A stretch of DNA of 64,000 nucleotides, taken from positions 7,476-71,475 of the forward strand of contig NZ_JAHQUY010000005.1 in assembly GCF_019052365.1 (NCBI RefSeq). Reading direction: 5' to 3'. The stretch is from Leyella stercorea (GTDB taxonomy: Bacteria > Bacteroidota > Bacteroidia > Bacteroidales > Bacteroidaceae). This document shows positions 52,106-61,623 of the stretch, in pieces; the first letter of the stretch is position 1; every line of letters starts with the position of its first letter. Position numbers and translations under genes: made by a program. The notes under the pieces were generated by a model. The model had not been told where the DNA came from and made no database searches. It saw only the letters and a list, made by a program, of their open reading frames with translations.

Positions 52106-53830
52106 CTACTTCAGGTTATAGACAGCGTATTTCGCCCTGCCTTTGACCATGACCTTGTTGTAGGGCTTGGTCGGGAATACGAGGTTGGTCATAGCCATGC
52201 GACCTTCTGCGTCGAACGCCTCGATGCTGCAGCGGTCGATGAACACTCTGAGCTGAGTCATCTTGCCGTGAACCGGAGCCGTTGTGACGGCAGAGAAGTC
52301 GTCGCTGAAGTCCTTCAGTCCGCTCTTTGAGCGGTCGACGGTGAACGTGCGAATCTTGTCGTCGTAGACCATCACCACATTCTCGCCTTTTTCGTTCAAG
52401 AGAGTGATTGTGGCTGTGCCCTTGAGTGTAACCACCAGTTCGCACGACTCGCTCAGCGTCTTTGTAGACTTCTTCGGGCGAGCTACTGTCAGCTCGGGCG
52501 ACGGAGTTACGCCGCAGTAGGTGTTGCCCTGATACTCGTAGAGGTCGAGGTCGCGCGGAATGGAGTTGCCCGAGCGATACTGCATTGTAGGCACCTGGTT
52601 GGCATACTGCCAGTTGCTCATCCATGCCATAGCCACGTGGCGACCGTTAGGAGCGTTGTCGAAGGTTATGGTAGCGTAGTGGTCCTTGCCGTAGTCCATC
52701 CAGCGTGTCACCTCAGGCGCAGTCTCGCATGTGAACTTCTTACCGTCGAAGTCGCCTACGAAATACTGTGTAGCCGAACCACCGAACGGGCCGCCGGGGT
52801 TGACGTTGCACATGAGAAGCCACTTATATGTGTCGGTGCCGCGCACGCGCAGTTTCATAAGGTCGGGGCACTCCCATACGCCGCTGTGGTTGCCGTATTC
52901 GGCACCGAACTGGCTTTCGAGTTTCCAGTCCTTAAGGTCGTCAGACGAGTAGATGTCCATGTGCTGACCCTCGGCAAGAATCATGTTCCACTTCTTGATG
53001 TCGTCGTTCCAGAACATGTGCGGGTCGCGGAAGTCGGGTGTGCTGCTTGTGATTATGGGGTTGCCCTCGTGTTTTGTGAACGTCATGCCGTTGTCGTTGC
53101 TGTAAGCGAGGCTTTGCGTCTGGTTCTCGCCAGCCGATGTGTACATAGCCACTACGGCATCCTTACCGAATCCGGCAGTATTGTTGTGGTCTACCACAGC
53201 CGAACCAGAGAATATAGTGCCCCATGCGTCAGGCTCAATAGGCGTACCCTCAAACTTCCAGTGCATGAGGTCGGTAGACGTAGAGTGACCCCATGTCATG
53301 TTCTCCCACTGCGATCCGTACGGGTTGTACTGGAAGTAGAGATTCCATACGCCGTCCTTGTAGAACATGCCGTTCGGGTCGTTCATCCATCCGTAAGTAG
53401 GAGTGTGGTGGTAGACGGGGCGATACTGCTCGCGGTTGGAGAGGTCGAGCGAGTCGGCGTACTTCATGTTCTTCCAGCAGGTGAAGCTCGCGATGCCGCC
53501 ATCGTTGCGGTAGGTGCCGTTCACGTGGATGTCGAAAGAGATATTGCTGTTCTCCTTATACTCGTCGAGGAAGAACGGCACATAATAGTCGATGTGGTTC
53601 GAAGCCAGACGTATGTTGAACGCCTTCACCTGGTTGTTGCCGTCTATGACCTTCACGTTGCACATCTCAGCCTTCTCCTGCACCGGCAAGAGCAGGTATT
53701 TCTGCGATTTGTCAACACGATAGATGCAGTGGTTGCTACTGAGAAAATGGGTCTGCTGCGCCGAGGCTGTCATTGCAAGTCCTACGAGAAGCGACGCTGC
53801 CGCTGTGCGGCTGAAGAAAGATTTGTCCAT
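52106..53830 (-). CDS. GH32 fructan hydrolase, secreted
   Basis: Glycoside hydrolase family 32 enzyme of 574 aa acting on beta-fructofuranosides (inulin, levan or sucrose). The type I signal peptide (MTASA-QQ) without lipobox points to the periplasm. An N-terminal extension of about 130 residues precedes the five-blade propeller. Catalytic residues: nucleophile Asp in WMNDPNG, transition-state Asp in FRDPHMF, acid/base Glu in GVWECPDL. A C-terminal beta-sandwich follows (VFIDRCSIEAFDAEGR). It is probably exo-acting, given the single periplasmic enzyme, but endo activity cannot be excluded. Its promoter (-7 box 53893-53900) has a half-site at the same spacing as susC. Confidence 0.92.
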   Translation of the reverse strand: MDKSFFSRTAAASLLVGLAMTASAQQTHFLSSNHCIYRVDKSQKYLLLPVQEKAEMCNVKVIDGNNQVKAFNIRLASNHIDYYVPFFLDEYKENSNISFDIHVNGTYRNDGGIASFTCWKNMKYADSLDLSNREQYRPVYHHTPTYGWMNDPNGMFYKDGVWNLYFQYNPYGSQWENMTWGHSTSTDLMHWKFEGTPIEPDAWGTIFSGSAVVDHNNTAGFGKDAVVAMYTSAGENQTQSLAYSNDNGMTFTKHEGNPIITSSTPDFRDPHMFWNDDIKKWNMILAEGQHMDIYSSDDLKDWKLESQFGAEYGNHSGVWECPDLMKLRVRGTDTYKWLLMCNVNPGGPFGGSATQYFVGDFDGKKFTCETAPEVTRWMDYGKDHYATITFDNAPNGRHVAMAWMSNWQYANQVPTMQYRSGNSIPRDLDLYEYQGNTYCGVTPSPELTVARPKKSTKTLSESCELVVTLKGTATITLLNEKGENVVMVYDDKIRTFTVDRSKSGLKDFSDDFSAVTTAPVHGKMTQLRVFIDRCSIEAFDAEGRMAMTNLVFPTKPYNKVMVKGRAKYAVYNLK

Positions 53831-53892
53831 ATTTTATATAGGTTTTTAGAATAATCGAAATTGCCGAGTTGGTAGACTCTCGGTTTCTGCTG

Positions 53893-53938
53893 CAAAATTA
53901 AGCTATATGTCTAAATCTGTATAACATTTATGTTTCCT
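53893..53938 (-). promoter_or_regulatory. GH32 promoter with candidate HTCS half-site
   Basis: Minus strand: AGGAAACAT (53938-53930) and TAATTTTG (53900-53893), start-to-start 38 bp as in the susC promoter. The half-site matches ATGCAACAT at seven of nine positions. The second half-site 21 bp upstream is not recognisable. Confidence 0.5.
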
Positions 53939-53990
53939 AAAATTGCAGAAAACAGCGTATGAAACAATTATTGAGCGAATTGTTTAAAAT

Positions 53991-54025
53991 ATTGTGTACA
54001 CTTTTCGATAAATTACTTAACTTTG
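53991..54025 (+). promoter_or_regulatory. HTCS2 promoter
   Basis: ATTG (53991-53994), 23-bp spacer, TAACTTTG (54018-54025); the start codon follows 32 nt later. Confidence 0.55.
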
Positions 54026-54057
54026 CTAACGAAAGCATTAAAACCTTACATGTATTT

Positions 54058-56298
54058 ATGAAAACCAGAATCTCTAATACATTATTTATATTATTAGCGA
54101 CGCTTGTTACGCTCAGCGGTTGCACCAATCACTATAAATATAAGATAGGTGTATCGCAGTGCGTAGGCGGTGCGTGGCGCGATAAAGCCAACGTAGAGAT
54201 GCTCTCAGCGCAGCACCTCTACGACAATGATGTGAAGGTGATAATAAAGAACGCCGACAACAACAACGAACGCCAATGTCTGCAGATAGACAGTCTTGTG
54301 GACGAGGGCGTCGACTTGCTTGTGGTTTCGCCTAATGACTACCATGCTCTGAATGGCAGTCTGCAACGCGCTCGCGAAAAGAACATCCCTATTGTTTTCT
54401 TCGACCGCACTACAGCATTGAAAGACTATACCGCTTATATCGGCGGCGACAACGTTGAGGCAGGACGCAAGATGGCGGAGTATGCAGTTTTGCTATGCCG
54501 TGACAGCGTTAAGACTGACGGACGACGCCCTATTGTGCTGGAGATGACCGGACCGCTCGCAATATCGCCTGCCGCACAGCGCCACGCCGGATTTAGCGAA
54601 GTCATCAGCAAAAATCCGTCAATAGACTATCGTCATGTGCCAAGTCAATGGTCGTATGACGACTGCAAGCGCATTATGCGTGAATGGCTGGAGAATGGCA
54701 AGGCGGTAGATGTAGTGTTCTGTCACAGCGACCTTGCTGCTGTGGGAGCTTACGAGGCTGCAAAAGAGTTGCACAAAGAGCGTGAGATACGCTTTCTTGG
54801 CATCGACGGACTGCCGGGCGAGGGTCTTGACGCTGTGCAGAACGGACAACTCGCTGCCTCGTACATATATTCTACGCATGGCGAGGAAGTGATAGCTCTC
54901 GCTCTGCGCATACTTGAGGGTAAGCCGTTCAAGCGTACGAACAACCTGAAAAGCATTGTCGTCACGCCGCAGAACGTGGCAGACATTGCGCTGAGCAGCC
55001 ATTCGCTGCAGAAGCAGAACTCCTATCTCGCCACCATACAGACAAAGCTTGAGACCTATCTCGGCTTCTACCACATACAGCGCGCGCTGCTCATAGTGTC
55101 GCTGCTCGTCATCCTGCTGCTGGCTGTAGCCGTGTTCACTACATGGCGTGCCGTGCGCGCCACACGCCGTGCCAACCGCCGCATGCGCGAACTGAATGAT
55201 GAGCAGACTCGATTCTTCACCAACGCATCGCACCTGTTGCGCACGCCGCTCACGCTTATAGCCGGACCGGTCAAACAACTTGCAGAAGGCAAGGGCGACC
55301 GGCAGCAGCTCGTGGGCATCGTGCAGCGCAACGTAGAACAGTTGCAGCGCCTTGTGAGCGACGTGCTGCTGTTCCGCCGCGAAAACAGCGCCACCGTTGA
55401 TGACACTACCGTAACTACCGACGAGCAACTCCTCGCAAGTCGCAAGGCTGTGCAGGAGAGTCGTCACGACACACTTATCAACGACAATGCCGAAGAACTC
55501 GCCACGGTGCTCATCGTCGACGACAACGCTGATATGCGTGCTTATCTGCGCACGCTGCTGCTCGACCGCTATTATGTTATAGAAGCTGCCGACGGACAAA
55601 GCGGACTGAAGCTCGCGGTGGAGAGCGTGCCCGACATCGTAGTGTCGGACGTGATGATGCCCGTAATGGACGGACTGACGTTCTGCACCCGTCTTAAGCA
55701 ACACGAGGCAACAAGCCACATTCCCGCGTTGCTGCTTACAGCACGCAGCAGCGAGCAGCAGTGCATCGAAGGATTGCAGACCGGTGCCGACATATACATG
55801 ACAAAGCCGTTCAGCGCCGACTTGCTGCTTGCCAACATCGCGTCGCTGCTTGCCAACCGTCAGAAGCTGCGCCAACTGTTCAACACTCAAAACCTCAATA
55901 CTCAACACCTCAACACCACACCATCTCAACATTCAACATTCAACACTCAACATTCTACATCCCCTTCGCCCGACCGTCGCTTCCTCGATACCTTCCTCAA
56001 GGCAATGGAGAAGCACATGTCGAATACCAATCTCAAGATAGAAGATCTGGGCGGCGAAGTAGGACTCTCGCGTGTGCAGCTCTATCGCAAGGTGAAGGCG
56101 CTTACGGGCATGACTCCCGTCGAGATTTTGCGCGAGACACGACTCAAGCGCGCCATGCAGCTGCTCAAAACAACAGATAAAACAGTATCAGAAATAGCTA
56201 ACGAAGTGGGATTTGCCACCCCGGGCTACTTCTCCTCATGCTTCAAAAAGCAGTATGACAAGTATCCGACAGATGTCAGAGAGGAGATGAAGGTTTAG
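54058..56298 (+). CDS. Hybrid two-component regulator lacking the kinase ATPase domain
   Basis: Regulator of 746 aa, a paralogue of the HTCS at 44550. Domains: signal with lipobox (TLSGC), periplasmic sugar-binding domain about 25-310 (KIGVSQCVGGAWRDKAN, IPIVFFDRT, VVFCHSDLAAVGAYEAA), one span about 345-367, DHp helices with FFTNASHLLRTPLTL (His392). The residue after His is Leu, not the conserved Glu. After LLFRRENSATVDD only about 35 residues separate DHp from the receiver (begins about 482), so the HATPase_c domain is missing. The receiver is intact (Asp488/489, Asp531, Lys583). The linker 609-637 is translated repeat DNA (NTQHLNT type). A normal AraC-type DNA-binding domain ends the protein. 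It precedes susC. Confidence 0.93.
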   Translation: MKTRISNTLFILLATLVTLSGCTNHYKYKIGVSQCVGGAWRDKANVEMLSAQHLYDNDVKVIIKNADNNNERQCLQIDSLVDEGVDLLVVSPNDYHALNGSLQRAREKNIPIVFFDRTTALKDYTAYIGGDNVEAGRKMAEYAVLLCRDSVKTDGRRPIVLEMTGPLAISPAAQRHAGFSEVISKNPSIDYRHVPSQWSYDDCKRIMREWLENGKAVDVVFCHSDLAAVGAYEAAKELHKEREIRFLGIDGLPGEGLDAVQNGQLAASYIYSTHGEEVIALALRILEGKPFKRTNNLKSIVVTPQNVADIALSSHSLQKQNSYLATIQTKLETYLGFYHIQRALLIVSLLVILLLAVAVFTTWRAVRATRRANRRMRELNDEQTRFFTNASHLLRTPLTLIAGPVKQLAEGKGDRQQLVGIVQRNVEQLQRLVSDVLLFRRENSATVDDTTVTTDEQLLASRKAVQESRHDTLINDNAEELATVLIVDDNADMRAYLRTLLLDRYYVIEAADGQSGLKLAVESVPDIVVSDVMMPVMDGLTFCTRLKQHEATSHIPALLLTARSSEQQCIEGLQTGADIYMTKPFSADLLLANIASLLANRQKLRQLFNTQNLNTQHLNTTPSQHSTFNTQHSTSPSPDRRFLDTFLKAMEKHMSNTNLKIEDLGGEVGLSRVQLYRKVKALTGMTPVEILRETRLKRAMQLLKTTDKTVSEIANEVGFATPGYFSSCFKKQYDKYPTDVREEMKV
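55882..55966. repeat. Family A repeat inside the HTCS2 coding region
   Basis: CAACACTCAA, CCTCAACACC and related units, in frame, encoding an Asn/Gln/His/Thr-rich linker between receiver and AraC domain. The complete HTCS at 44550 has an ordinary Glu/Lys-rich linker there. Confidence 0.9.
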
Positions 56299-56360
56299 CT
56301 TTTCGTGAAAAATATGAAAAAAAACTCAACGTTTTTGACTATTTAGTCAACGATTGTTGC

Positions 56361-56427
56361 ATGTAACATGAGTGATATTTTGTGAACGATTCATGAAATA
56401 TCACTCATCTTTTGTTTTATAACTTTG
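56361..56427 (+). promoter_or_regulatory. susC promoter with two half-sites and inverted repeat
   Basis: ATGTAACAT (56361-56369), GTGAACGAT (56382-56390, 21 bp on) and TAACTTTG (56420-56427, 38 bp on). Overlapping these is a perfect 13-bp inverted repeat, ATGAGTGATATTT (56368-56380) and AAATATCACTCAT (56396-56408), which could be a hairpin ending HTCS2 or part of the operator. Confidence 0.7.
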
Positions 56428-56468
56428 CAACCGTAAAACTTAAACCCACAACAAAAAACGTAAAACTT

Positions 56469-59400
56469 ATGAAAAAAGCAAAAGTAGCTTTAGTAGGTAT
56501 GCTCATGCTCGCTGGGTCAGGCGCATATGCTCAGACCAACGGCATCGGTGGAACAGTGACCGACAACGCCGGTGAACCTATTATCGGTGCATCGGTTAAG
56601 GTTAAGGGCTCCACGAACATGGGTACAGTGACGGATATCGACGGCAACTTCAAACTTGACGTGAAGCCAGGCGAAACTCTTATCATCTCTTATATAGGTT
56701 GCAAAGACCAGGAGGTGAAGGCAGGCGAAAACCTCAAGATTGTGCTTCAGGACAACTCAGAGGTTCTCGGCGAAGTGGTAGTAACGGGTTATCAGGTGCA
56801 GCGCAAGGCCGACTTGACGGGTTCTGTATCTGTAGTAAGCACCAAAGATCTCAAGTCGACAGCCGACACAGATCCTATGCGTTCGCTTCAAGGCAAGGTG
56901 CCGGGCATGACTATCACCACCGACGGTTCGCCAATTGGCACCGGTACGGTTCGCATTCGTGGTATCGGTTCGTTCAATTCTTCTCAAGATCCTCTCTTTG
57001 TTATCGACGGTGTGCCTACCACCACAACCCTCAACTCGCTCAACATGAACGATATTGAGAGTATGCAGGTGCTCAAGGATGCTGCTTCGGCATCTATCTA
57101 TGGTTCGCGTGCTGCCAACGGCGTAATCATCATCACCACAAAGCATGGCAAGAAGGGTAGCAAGCTGAATGTAGACTTCTCAGCAAACCTTACAGCTCAG
57201 TTCTACAACTCGCAGTCGATGATGAAGCTCTGCAACACCTCAGAGTATGCTACGGCAATGGCTCAGGCTGCACTCAACGATGGTCTCGACCCCGTGGCTT
57301 ATGCCCACAACTATGGTCTTGACTTCAATGCCTCTACCGGCCGCACCATCAAGGCATACGATCCTGCCTCAAAAAGCTATAAGACATATACCGTAAACGG
57401 TGCATACGACGGCTATATCAATGCAAAGAAAACAATGCGACTGTCGGACACCGACTGGCTTGACGAGATTTCGCGCACTGGTTTCATGCAGAGCTACGAC
57501 CTCTCTCTGTCGGGTGCCACCGACAAGTTCACTGGTCTTTTCTCTGCAGGCTACAAGAAGAACGACGGTATCTTGAAGTATTCTAACTTCGAGAACTTCT
57601 CAGCCCGATTCAACTCTACATACAATGTGAACAAGATTGTAAGTGTAGGCGAGAACGCTACGGTTACTTACTCGAAGCAGGTAAATAGCGCACCGATGGA
57701 GAATGCGTTGAAGATGTCGCCTACGGTGCCCGTATACGAAGAAGACGGCACTACATTCGCTGGTCCGGTGGGTGGTATGAGCGACCGTCAGAACCCTCTG
57801 CGCGAGATGTACATGAACCGCGACAACGCACTGAAGATATGGCGTGTGTTCGGCAATGCCTATGTAGATGTGAAACCGCTGAAGGGCCTTGTACTCCGTT
57901 CTAATTTCGGTCTCGACTACTATCATTCGTTCATTCGCTCGATGAACCACACGTTCAAGTCGGACATCGTGAACAACAACATACCGAGCACTACACTCAC
58001 TGCCCACGACGATGTGCGCTGGACATGGAGTAACACAGCCAACTACAACTTCAAGATTGCACGCGACCACGACTTCACGGTGCTTGCCGGTATGGAACTT
58101 CACAGGCAGACCGTAGAGGATATGGGTGCGTATGCCCAGAGCTACGTGATAGAGGACAAGGACTATATGTGGCCTGATGCCGCTACGGGTATTGAGCGCG
58201 CTACGGGTATCGGCTCTGGCTACTCGCTGGCTTCGTTCTTCGGTAAGGTCGACTACAACTGGCAGGATCTTATCCTTGCTTCGTTCACCATACGTCGTGA
58301 CGGCAGCTCGCGTTTCGGCAAGAACAATCGCTATGGCAACTTCCCTGCAGCTACTTTGGGCTATCGTCTTTCGAAGAACCTCAAAGCAAACTGGATTGAC
58401 GATCTTAAGATTCGTGCCTCATGGGGTAAGACTGGTAACCAGGAGATTTCAAACACAGCTCGCTACGGCTTGTATGTAGCCGACTACGGATTAGACCGTG
58501 TTACATCTACCGCTTACGATCTCTATCGTCAGGGTACAGGCGTCTTCCCGTCAGGTTTCCGCGCAACTCAGACTGCGAACGACAACTTGAAGTGGGAGAC
58601 AACAATACAGTATAACGTTGGTGCCGACTTCTCTTTGCTCAGCCAGGAACTCTACGGATCGGTTGATGCTTATATTAAGGATGTAAAGGACATGCTTATC
58701 TCGCCGGCATTCCTCGGAGCAGTGGGCGAGGGCGGTTCTACATGGTCGAACGGTCCGTCGCTTCGCAACGTGGGTATGGAGGCAAGCGTGGGCTACCGCC
58801 ACATCACTAAGTATGGTCTGCGCTACGACGTGACTGCCAACATCGACTTCTTCCGCAACAAAGTGACGTATCTGCCTTCTACCACAACCGGCTCGTATGC
58901 ACACACAGTGAAGGAGAACCTCGTGCAGTCGAAGAAGCCTTACGGCTCTATCGTGGGCTACGTTGTAGATGGACTCTTCCAGAACAGCGAGGAGGCAAAA
59001 GCCTCTGGTCAGCCTAACGCTCGTGTGGGCGGATTGAAGTATGCCGACCTCGACCACAGCGGCACTATCGACGCAAAGGACCAGACATGGATATTCGATC
59101 CGGTGCCCGACTTCAACTGGGGTCTTAACGTGCAGCTCGGATACAAGAACTTCGACCTCTCTATGTTCTTCCAGGGAGTATGCGGCGTAGATGTCTACAA
59201 CAACCAGAAATTCCAGACCGACTTCTGGAGCCTCACCGACGCCGGAAGCAACAAGGGCAACCGTATGCTTGGCGCTTGGACCGAGGACAACACTTCTTCT
59301 AAGATACCGGCGCTCACAACCAACAACACCGGTGACGAGGGACGCGCCTCTACTTACTTCGTAGAACACGGCAACTGGATGAAGCTCCGCACGCTGCAGC

Positions 59401-59585
59401 TTGGCTACAACTTCAGCGACTCGCTCCTGAAGAAGCTCCACATGACATCGGCTCGTGTATATGTTTCTGGTCAGAACCTCTTCACATGGAAGAGCAGCAG
59501 CTTCACTATCTCCGACCCCGAGAACCCCAACTGGGCATATCCTCACTCTTCATCAGTGTCGTTCGGACTGCAGCTCAGTTTCTAA
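56469..59585 (+). CDS. susC: SusC-family TonB-dependent transporter
   Basis: Outer-membrane importer of 1038 aa for oligosaccharides, energised by TonB. Signal peptide ends GAYAQ. An N-terminal carboxypeptidase-like domain (IGGTVTDNAGEPIIGASVKVKGST) precedes the TonB box region and plug (VLGEVVVTGYQVQRKADLTGSVSVV, and MRSLQGKVPGMTI, VRIRGIGSFNSSQDPLFVIDGVP). The barrel ends in the beta-signal SVSFGLQLSF. It is complete. susD follows after 50 bp. In the fructan locus it should import fructo-oligosaccharides (inference from neighbours). The start MKKAKVALVGML follows the -7 box by 41 nt. Confidence 0.94.
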   Translation: MKKAKVALVGMLMLAGSGAYAQTNGIGGTVTDNAGEPIIGASVKVKGSTNMGTVTDIDGNFKLDVKPGETLIISYIGCKDQEVKAGENLKIVLQDNSEVLGEVVVTGYQVQRKADLTGSVSVVSTKDLKSTADTDPMRSLQGKVPGMTITTDGSPIGTGTVRIRGIGSFNSSQDPLFVIDGVPTTTTLNSLNMNDIESMQVLKDAASASIYGSRAANGVIIITTKHGKKGSKLNVDFSANLTAQFYNSQSMMKLCNTSEYATAMAQAALNDGLDPVAYAHNYGLDFNASTGRTIKAYDPASKSYKTYTVNGAYDGYINAKKTMRLSDTDWLDEISRTGFMQSYDLSLSGATDKFTGLFSAGYKKNDGILKYSNFENFSARFNSTYNVNKIVSVGENATVTYSKQVNSAPMENALKMSPTVPVYEEDGTTFAGPVGGMSDRQNPLREMYMNRDNALKIWRVFGNAYVDVKPLKGLVLRSNFGLDYYHSFIRSMNHTFKSDIVNNNIPSTTLTAHDDVRWTWSNTANYNFKIARDHDFTVLAGMELHRQTVEDMGAYAQSYVIEDKDYMWPDAATGIERATGIGSGYSLASFFGKVDYNWQDLILASFTIRRDGSSRFGKNNRYGNFPAATLGYRLSKNLKANWIDDLKIRASWGKTGNQEISNTARYGLYVADYGLDRVTSTAYDLYRQGTGVFPSGFRATQTANDNLKWETTIQYNVGADFSLLSQELYGSVDAYIKDVKDMLISPAFLGAVGEGGSTWSNGPSLRNVGMEASVGYRHITKYGLRYDVTANIDFFRNKVTYLPSTTTGSYAHTVKENLVQSKKPYGSIVGYVVDGLFQNSEEAKASGQPNARVGGLKYADLDHSGTIDAKDQTWIFDPVPDFNWGLNVQLGYKNFDLSMFFQGVCGVDVYNNQKFQTDFWSLTDAGSNKGNRMLGAWTEDNTSSKIPALTTNNTGDEGRASTYFVEHGNWMKLRTLQLGYNFSDSLLKKLHMTSARVYVSGQNLFTWKSSSFTISDPENPNWAYPHSSSVSFGLQLSF

Positions 59586-59635
59586 GGAGCTATTGATATT
59601 ACAAAGAAGTCAAAACAATTTAAAGAATCAGAACA

Positions 59636-61375
59636 ATGAAAAATTTATATAAATATATATTTGCAGCGATGCTCACGCTCGGCACTGTAACATCGTGCAG
59701 CGATTTCCTCGACGACTCTCCGAAGGGCGTAGTCGATCAGGACAAGGCTTTCAAACTCCCCGACGACATGGTCAATTCGGCATACGCCATGCTCGGCGAC
59801 TGCTGGTACTCTTATCCGTTCAACCTCTGGCCTTACGGCGATTTGTCGTCAGACGACTGCTTGAAGGGCGGATCGGGCACTACCGACACTGGCTATCATC
59901 CGATGGAGATTTGGTCGACCATGACTTCTACACCGGGCGAGTTCGACGAACTTTGGTATCGCCTCTACTGTGCTGTTAGCCGCTGCAACCGCGCGCTGCT
60001 CTCGCTTGAGCAGTATGGCGACAGCAAGCTTGGCGAGGAGATGACGAAGCAGCGTGTGGCAGAGGTGAAGTTCCTGCGCGCCCACTTCTACTTCAAGCTC
60101 ATCACCATGTTCCGCCAGGTGCCTTGGATTGACGAGAACGTAATGAAGAACAATCTTCAGGAGAAGACCCGCAACGACGAGTTTACATACCAGGAGTTGT
60201 TCGGCAAGATAATAAACGATTTCAAGGAGGCATACGACGTGCTGCCCGAGATGCAGAAAGACCAGAACCGCGTCAACCGCGTTGCTGCTGCGGCATATCT
60301 CGCCAAGTGCTATCTGACGCTTGCCTACGGCGACGGCTACGAGGCAACCAACGGCTACGACCACGTCAACAAGGAGTATATGCAGAAGGTGATCGAATAC
60401 ACAAACGTGGTGAAGAACTCGCCTTACTTCGGCTATCTTGAAGACTATGGCGACATCTTCCTGCCCGAACATAAGAACAGCAAGGAGAGTGTGTTCGCTG
60501 TGCAGACTTCCGACTACAAGGAGGACAATACCACCTTCGGACGCGCCAACTGGAGCAACGTGCTCAACGGTGTTTGGGGAATGTGGTCGTGCGGATGGGA
60601 CTTCCACAAGCCGTCGCAGGACCTCGTGAACGCCTTCAAGACAAAGAACGGACTGCCCGAGTTTGACGATTATAACAAGCATATCGACTATCCCGTCAAC
60701 GGCCAGCCGACCACCCAGAAATGGGATCCGCGTCTCTTCCACACCGTGGGTATGCCTACTTTCCCGTACAAGTACGAGAAGGAGTATACGCTCACAAAGG
60801 CTAACAGTCGCACACCGAACACTTACGGCTACTACTGCTCTATGAAGGAGGTGCCGCAGCGCTCTAAGGGCGAGACCTACAACGGCTCATGGCAGGCGTT
60901 CGCTATGAACGACTATGTATTCCGCTTCTCTGATGTGATGCTCATGCGTGCAGAGGCTCTCATCGAGACCGACCAGCTTGCTGAGGCTCGCACCATAATC
61001 AACGACATTCGTCAGCGTGCGAAGAACTCTGTAGACAAGCACATCGCTTACGCCAAGGATCAGTGCGAGATAGCGCTCTATCCCGAGTCTTACTTCCAGA
61101 ACAAGGAGACGGCACGCAAGTGTCTGCGCTGGGAGCGCCGTCTGGAGCTTGCAATGGAGAACGGACGCTACTTCGACCTGCGTCGCTGGGGATTGGCTTC
61201 AAAGACTCTCAACGCCTACTTCGCAACCGAGAAGAACGACGTGTACGACGGACAGACATACGCTACGTATCTTAAGGATGCCCACTACACGGCTGGCAAG
61301 AACGAGTTCTACCCGATTCCTTACAACCAGCTCTACTATGTGCCTGGCTTGTATAAGCAGAACAAGAACTACTAA
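59636..61375 (+). CDS. susD: SusD-family sugar-binding lipoprotein
   Basis: Surface lipoprotein of 579 aa that caps the SusC channel and captures glycan. Lipobox TVTSC (Cys20). The TPR-rich scaffold is visible (VAEVKFLRAHFYFKLITMFRQVPWIDE; AAAYLAKCYLTLAYGDG), as is the C-terminal RagB/SusD region (YVFRFSDVMLMRAEALIETDQLAEARTIINDIRQRA; RWERRLELAMENGRYFDLRRWG), ending FYPIPYNQL. Length and motifs are normal. It follows susC on one transcript, closed by a hairpin at 61421-61452. No separate surface-glycan-binding protein (SusE/F type) follows, so SusD may be the only surface binder. Confidence 0.94.
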   Translation: MKNLYKYIFAAMLTLGTVTSCSDFLDDSPKGVVDQDKAFKLPDDMVNSAYAMLGDCWYSYPFNLWPYGDLSSDDCLKGGSGTTDTGYHPMEIWSTMTSTPGEFDELWYRLYCAVSRCNRALLSLEQYGDSKLGEEMTKQRVAEVKFLRAHFYFKLITMFRQVPWIDENVMKNNLQEKTRNDEFTYQELFGKIINDFKEAYDVLPEMQKDQNRVNRVAAAAYLAKCYLTLAYGDGYEATNGYDHVNKEYMQKVIEYTNVVKNSPYFGYLEDYGDIFLPEHKNSKESVFAVQTSDYKEDNTTFGRANWSNVLNGVWGMWSCGWDFHKPSQDLVNAFKTKNGLPEFDDYNKHIDYPVNGQPTTQKWDPRLFHTVGMPTFPYKYEKEYTLTKANSRTPNTYGYYCSMKEVPQRSKGETYNGSWQAFAMNDYVFRFSDVMLMRAEALIETDQLAEARTIINDIRQRAKNSVDKHIAYAKDQCEIALYPESYFQNKETARKCLRWERRLELAMENGRYFDLRRWGLASKTLNAYFATEKNDVYDGQTYATYLKDAHYTAGKNEFYPIPYNQLYYVPGLYKQNKNY

Positions 61376-61420
61376 AGGACGCTACCGATATTCGGAGTAG
61401 ATATAAAACCCTTAATACGA

Positions 61421-61452
61421 AAAAGCGGAGGATACAACACCTCCGCTTTCTT
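61421..61452 (+). terminator. Terminator after susD
   Basis: 10-bp stem (AAAGCGGAGG with CCTCCGCTTT), 8-nt loop, weak T run (TTTCTTG). Confidence 0.7.
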
Positions 61453-61527
61453 GTACTGTGTAAAGCGCAATAGTACGAATGTTGCATCTGTAGCAAATAT
61501 GTTGTGCAATGCGATTATTACAACTTT

Positions 61528-61573
61528 ATGCAACATAATTTTCGCTCTGCTCGGCACGTTTAGTGTAATTTTG
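61528..61573 (+). promoter_or_regulatory. MFS-fructokinase promoter with HTCS half-site
   Basis: ATGCAACAT (61528-61536) begins exactly 38 bp before the -7 box TAATTTTG (61566-61573). A related ATGTTGCAT (inverse form) lies at 61479-61487. No clear half-site 21 bp upstream of the first. Confidence 0.62.
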
Positions 61574-61623
61574 CCGCAGAAATTAATTCTCAACTCAACT
61601 AATAACTAAAAGTTTCATACGCA

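Noticed and set aside
53858..53905. tRNA-like stretch GAGTTGGTAGACTCTCGG near the GH32 promoter
   Set aside because: Resembles a leucine tRNA D-arm but has no acceptor, anticodon or T-arm; at most a short relic, probably chance.
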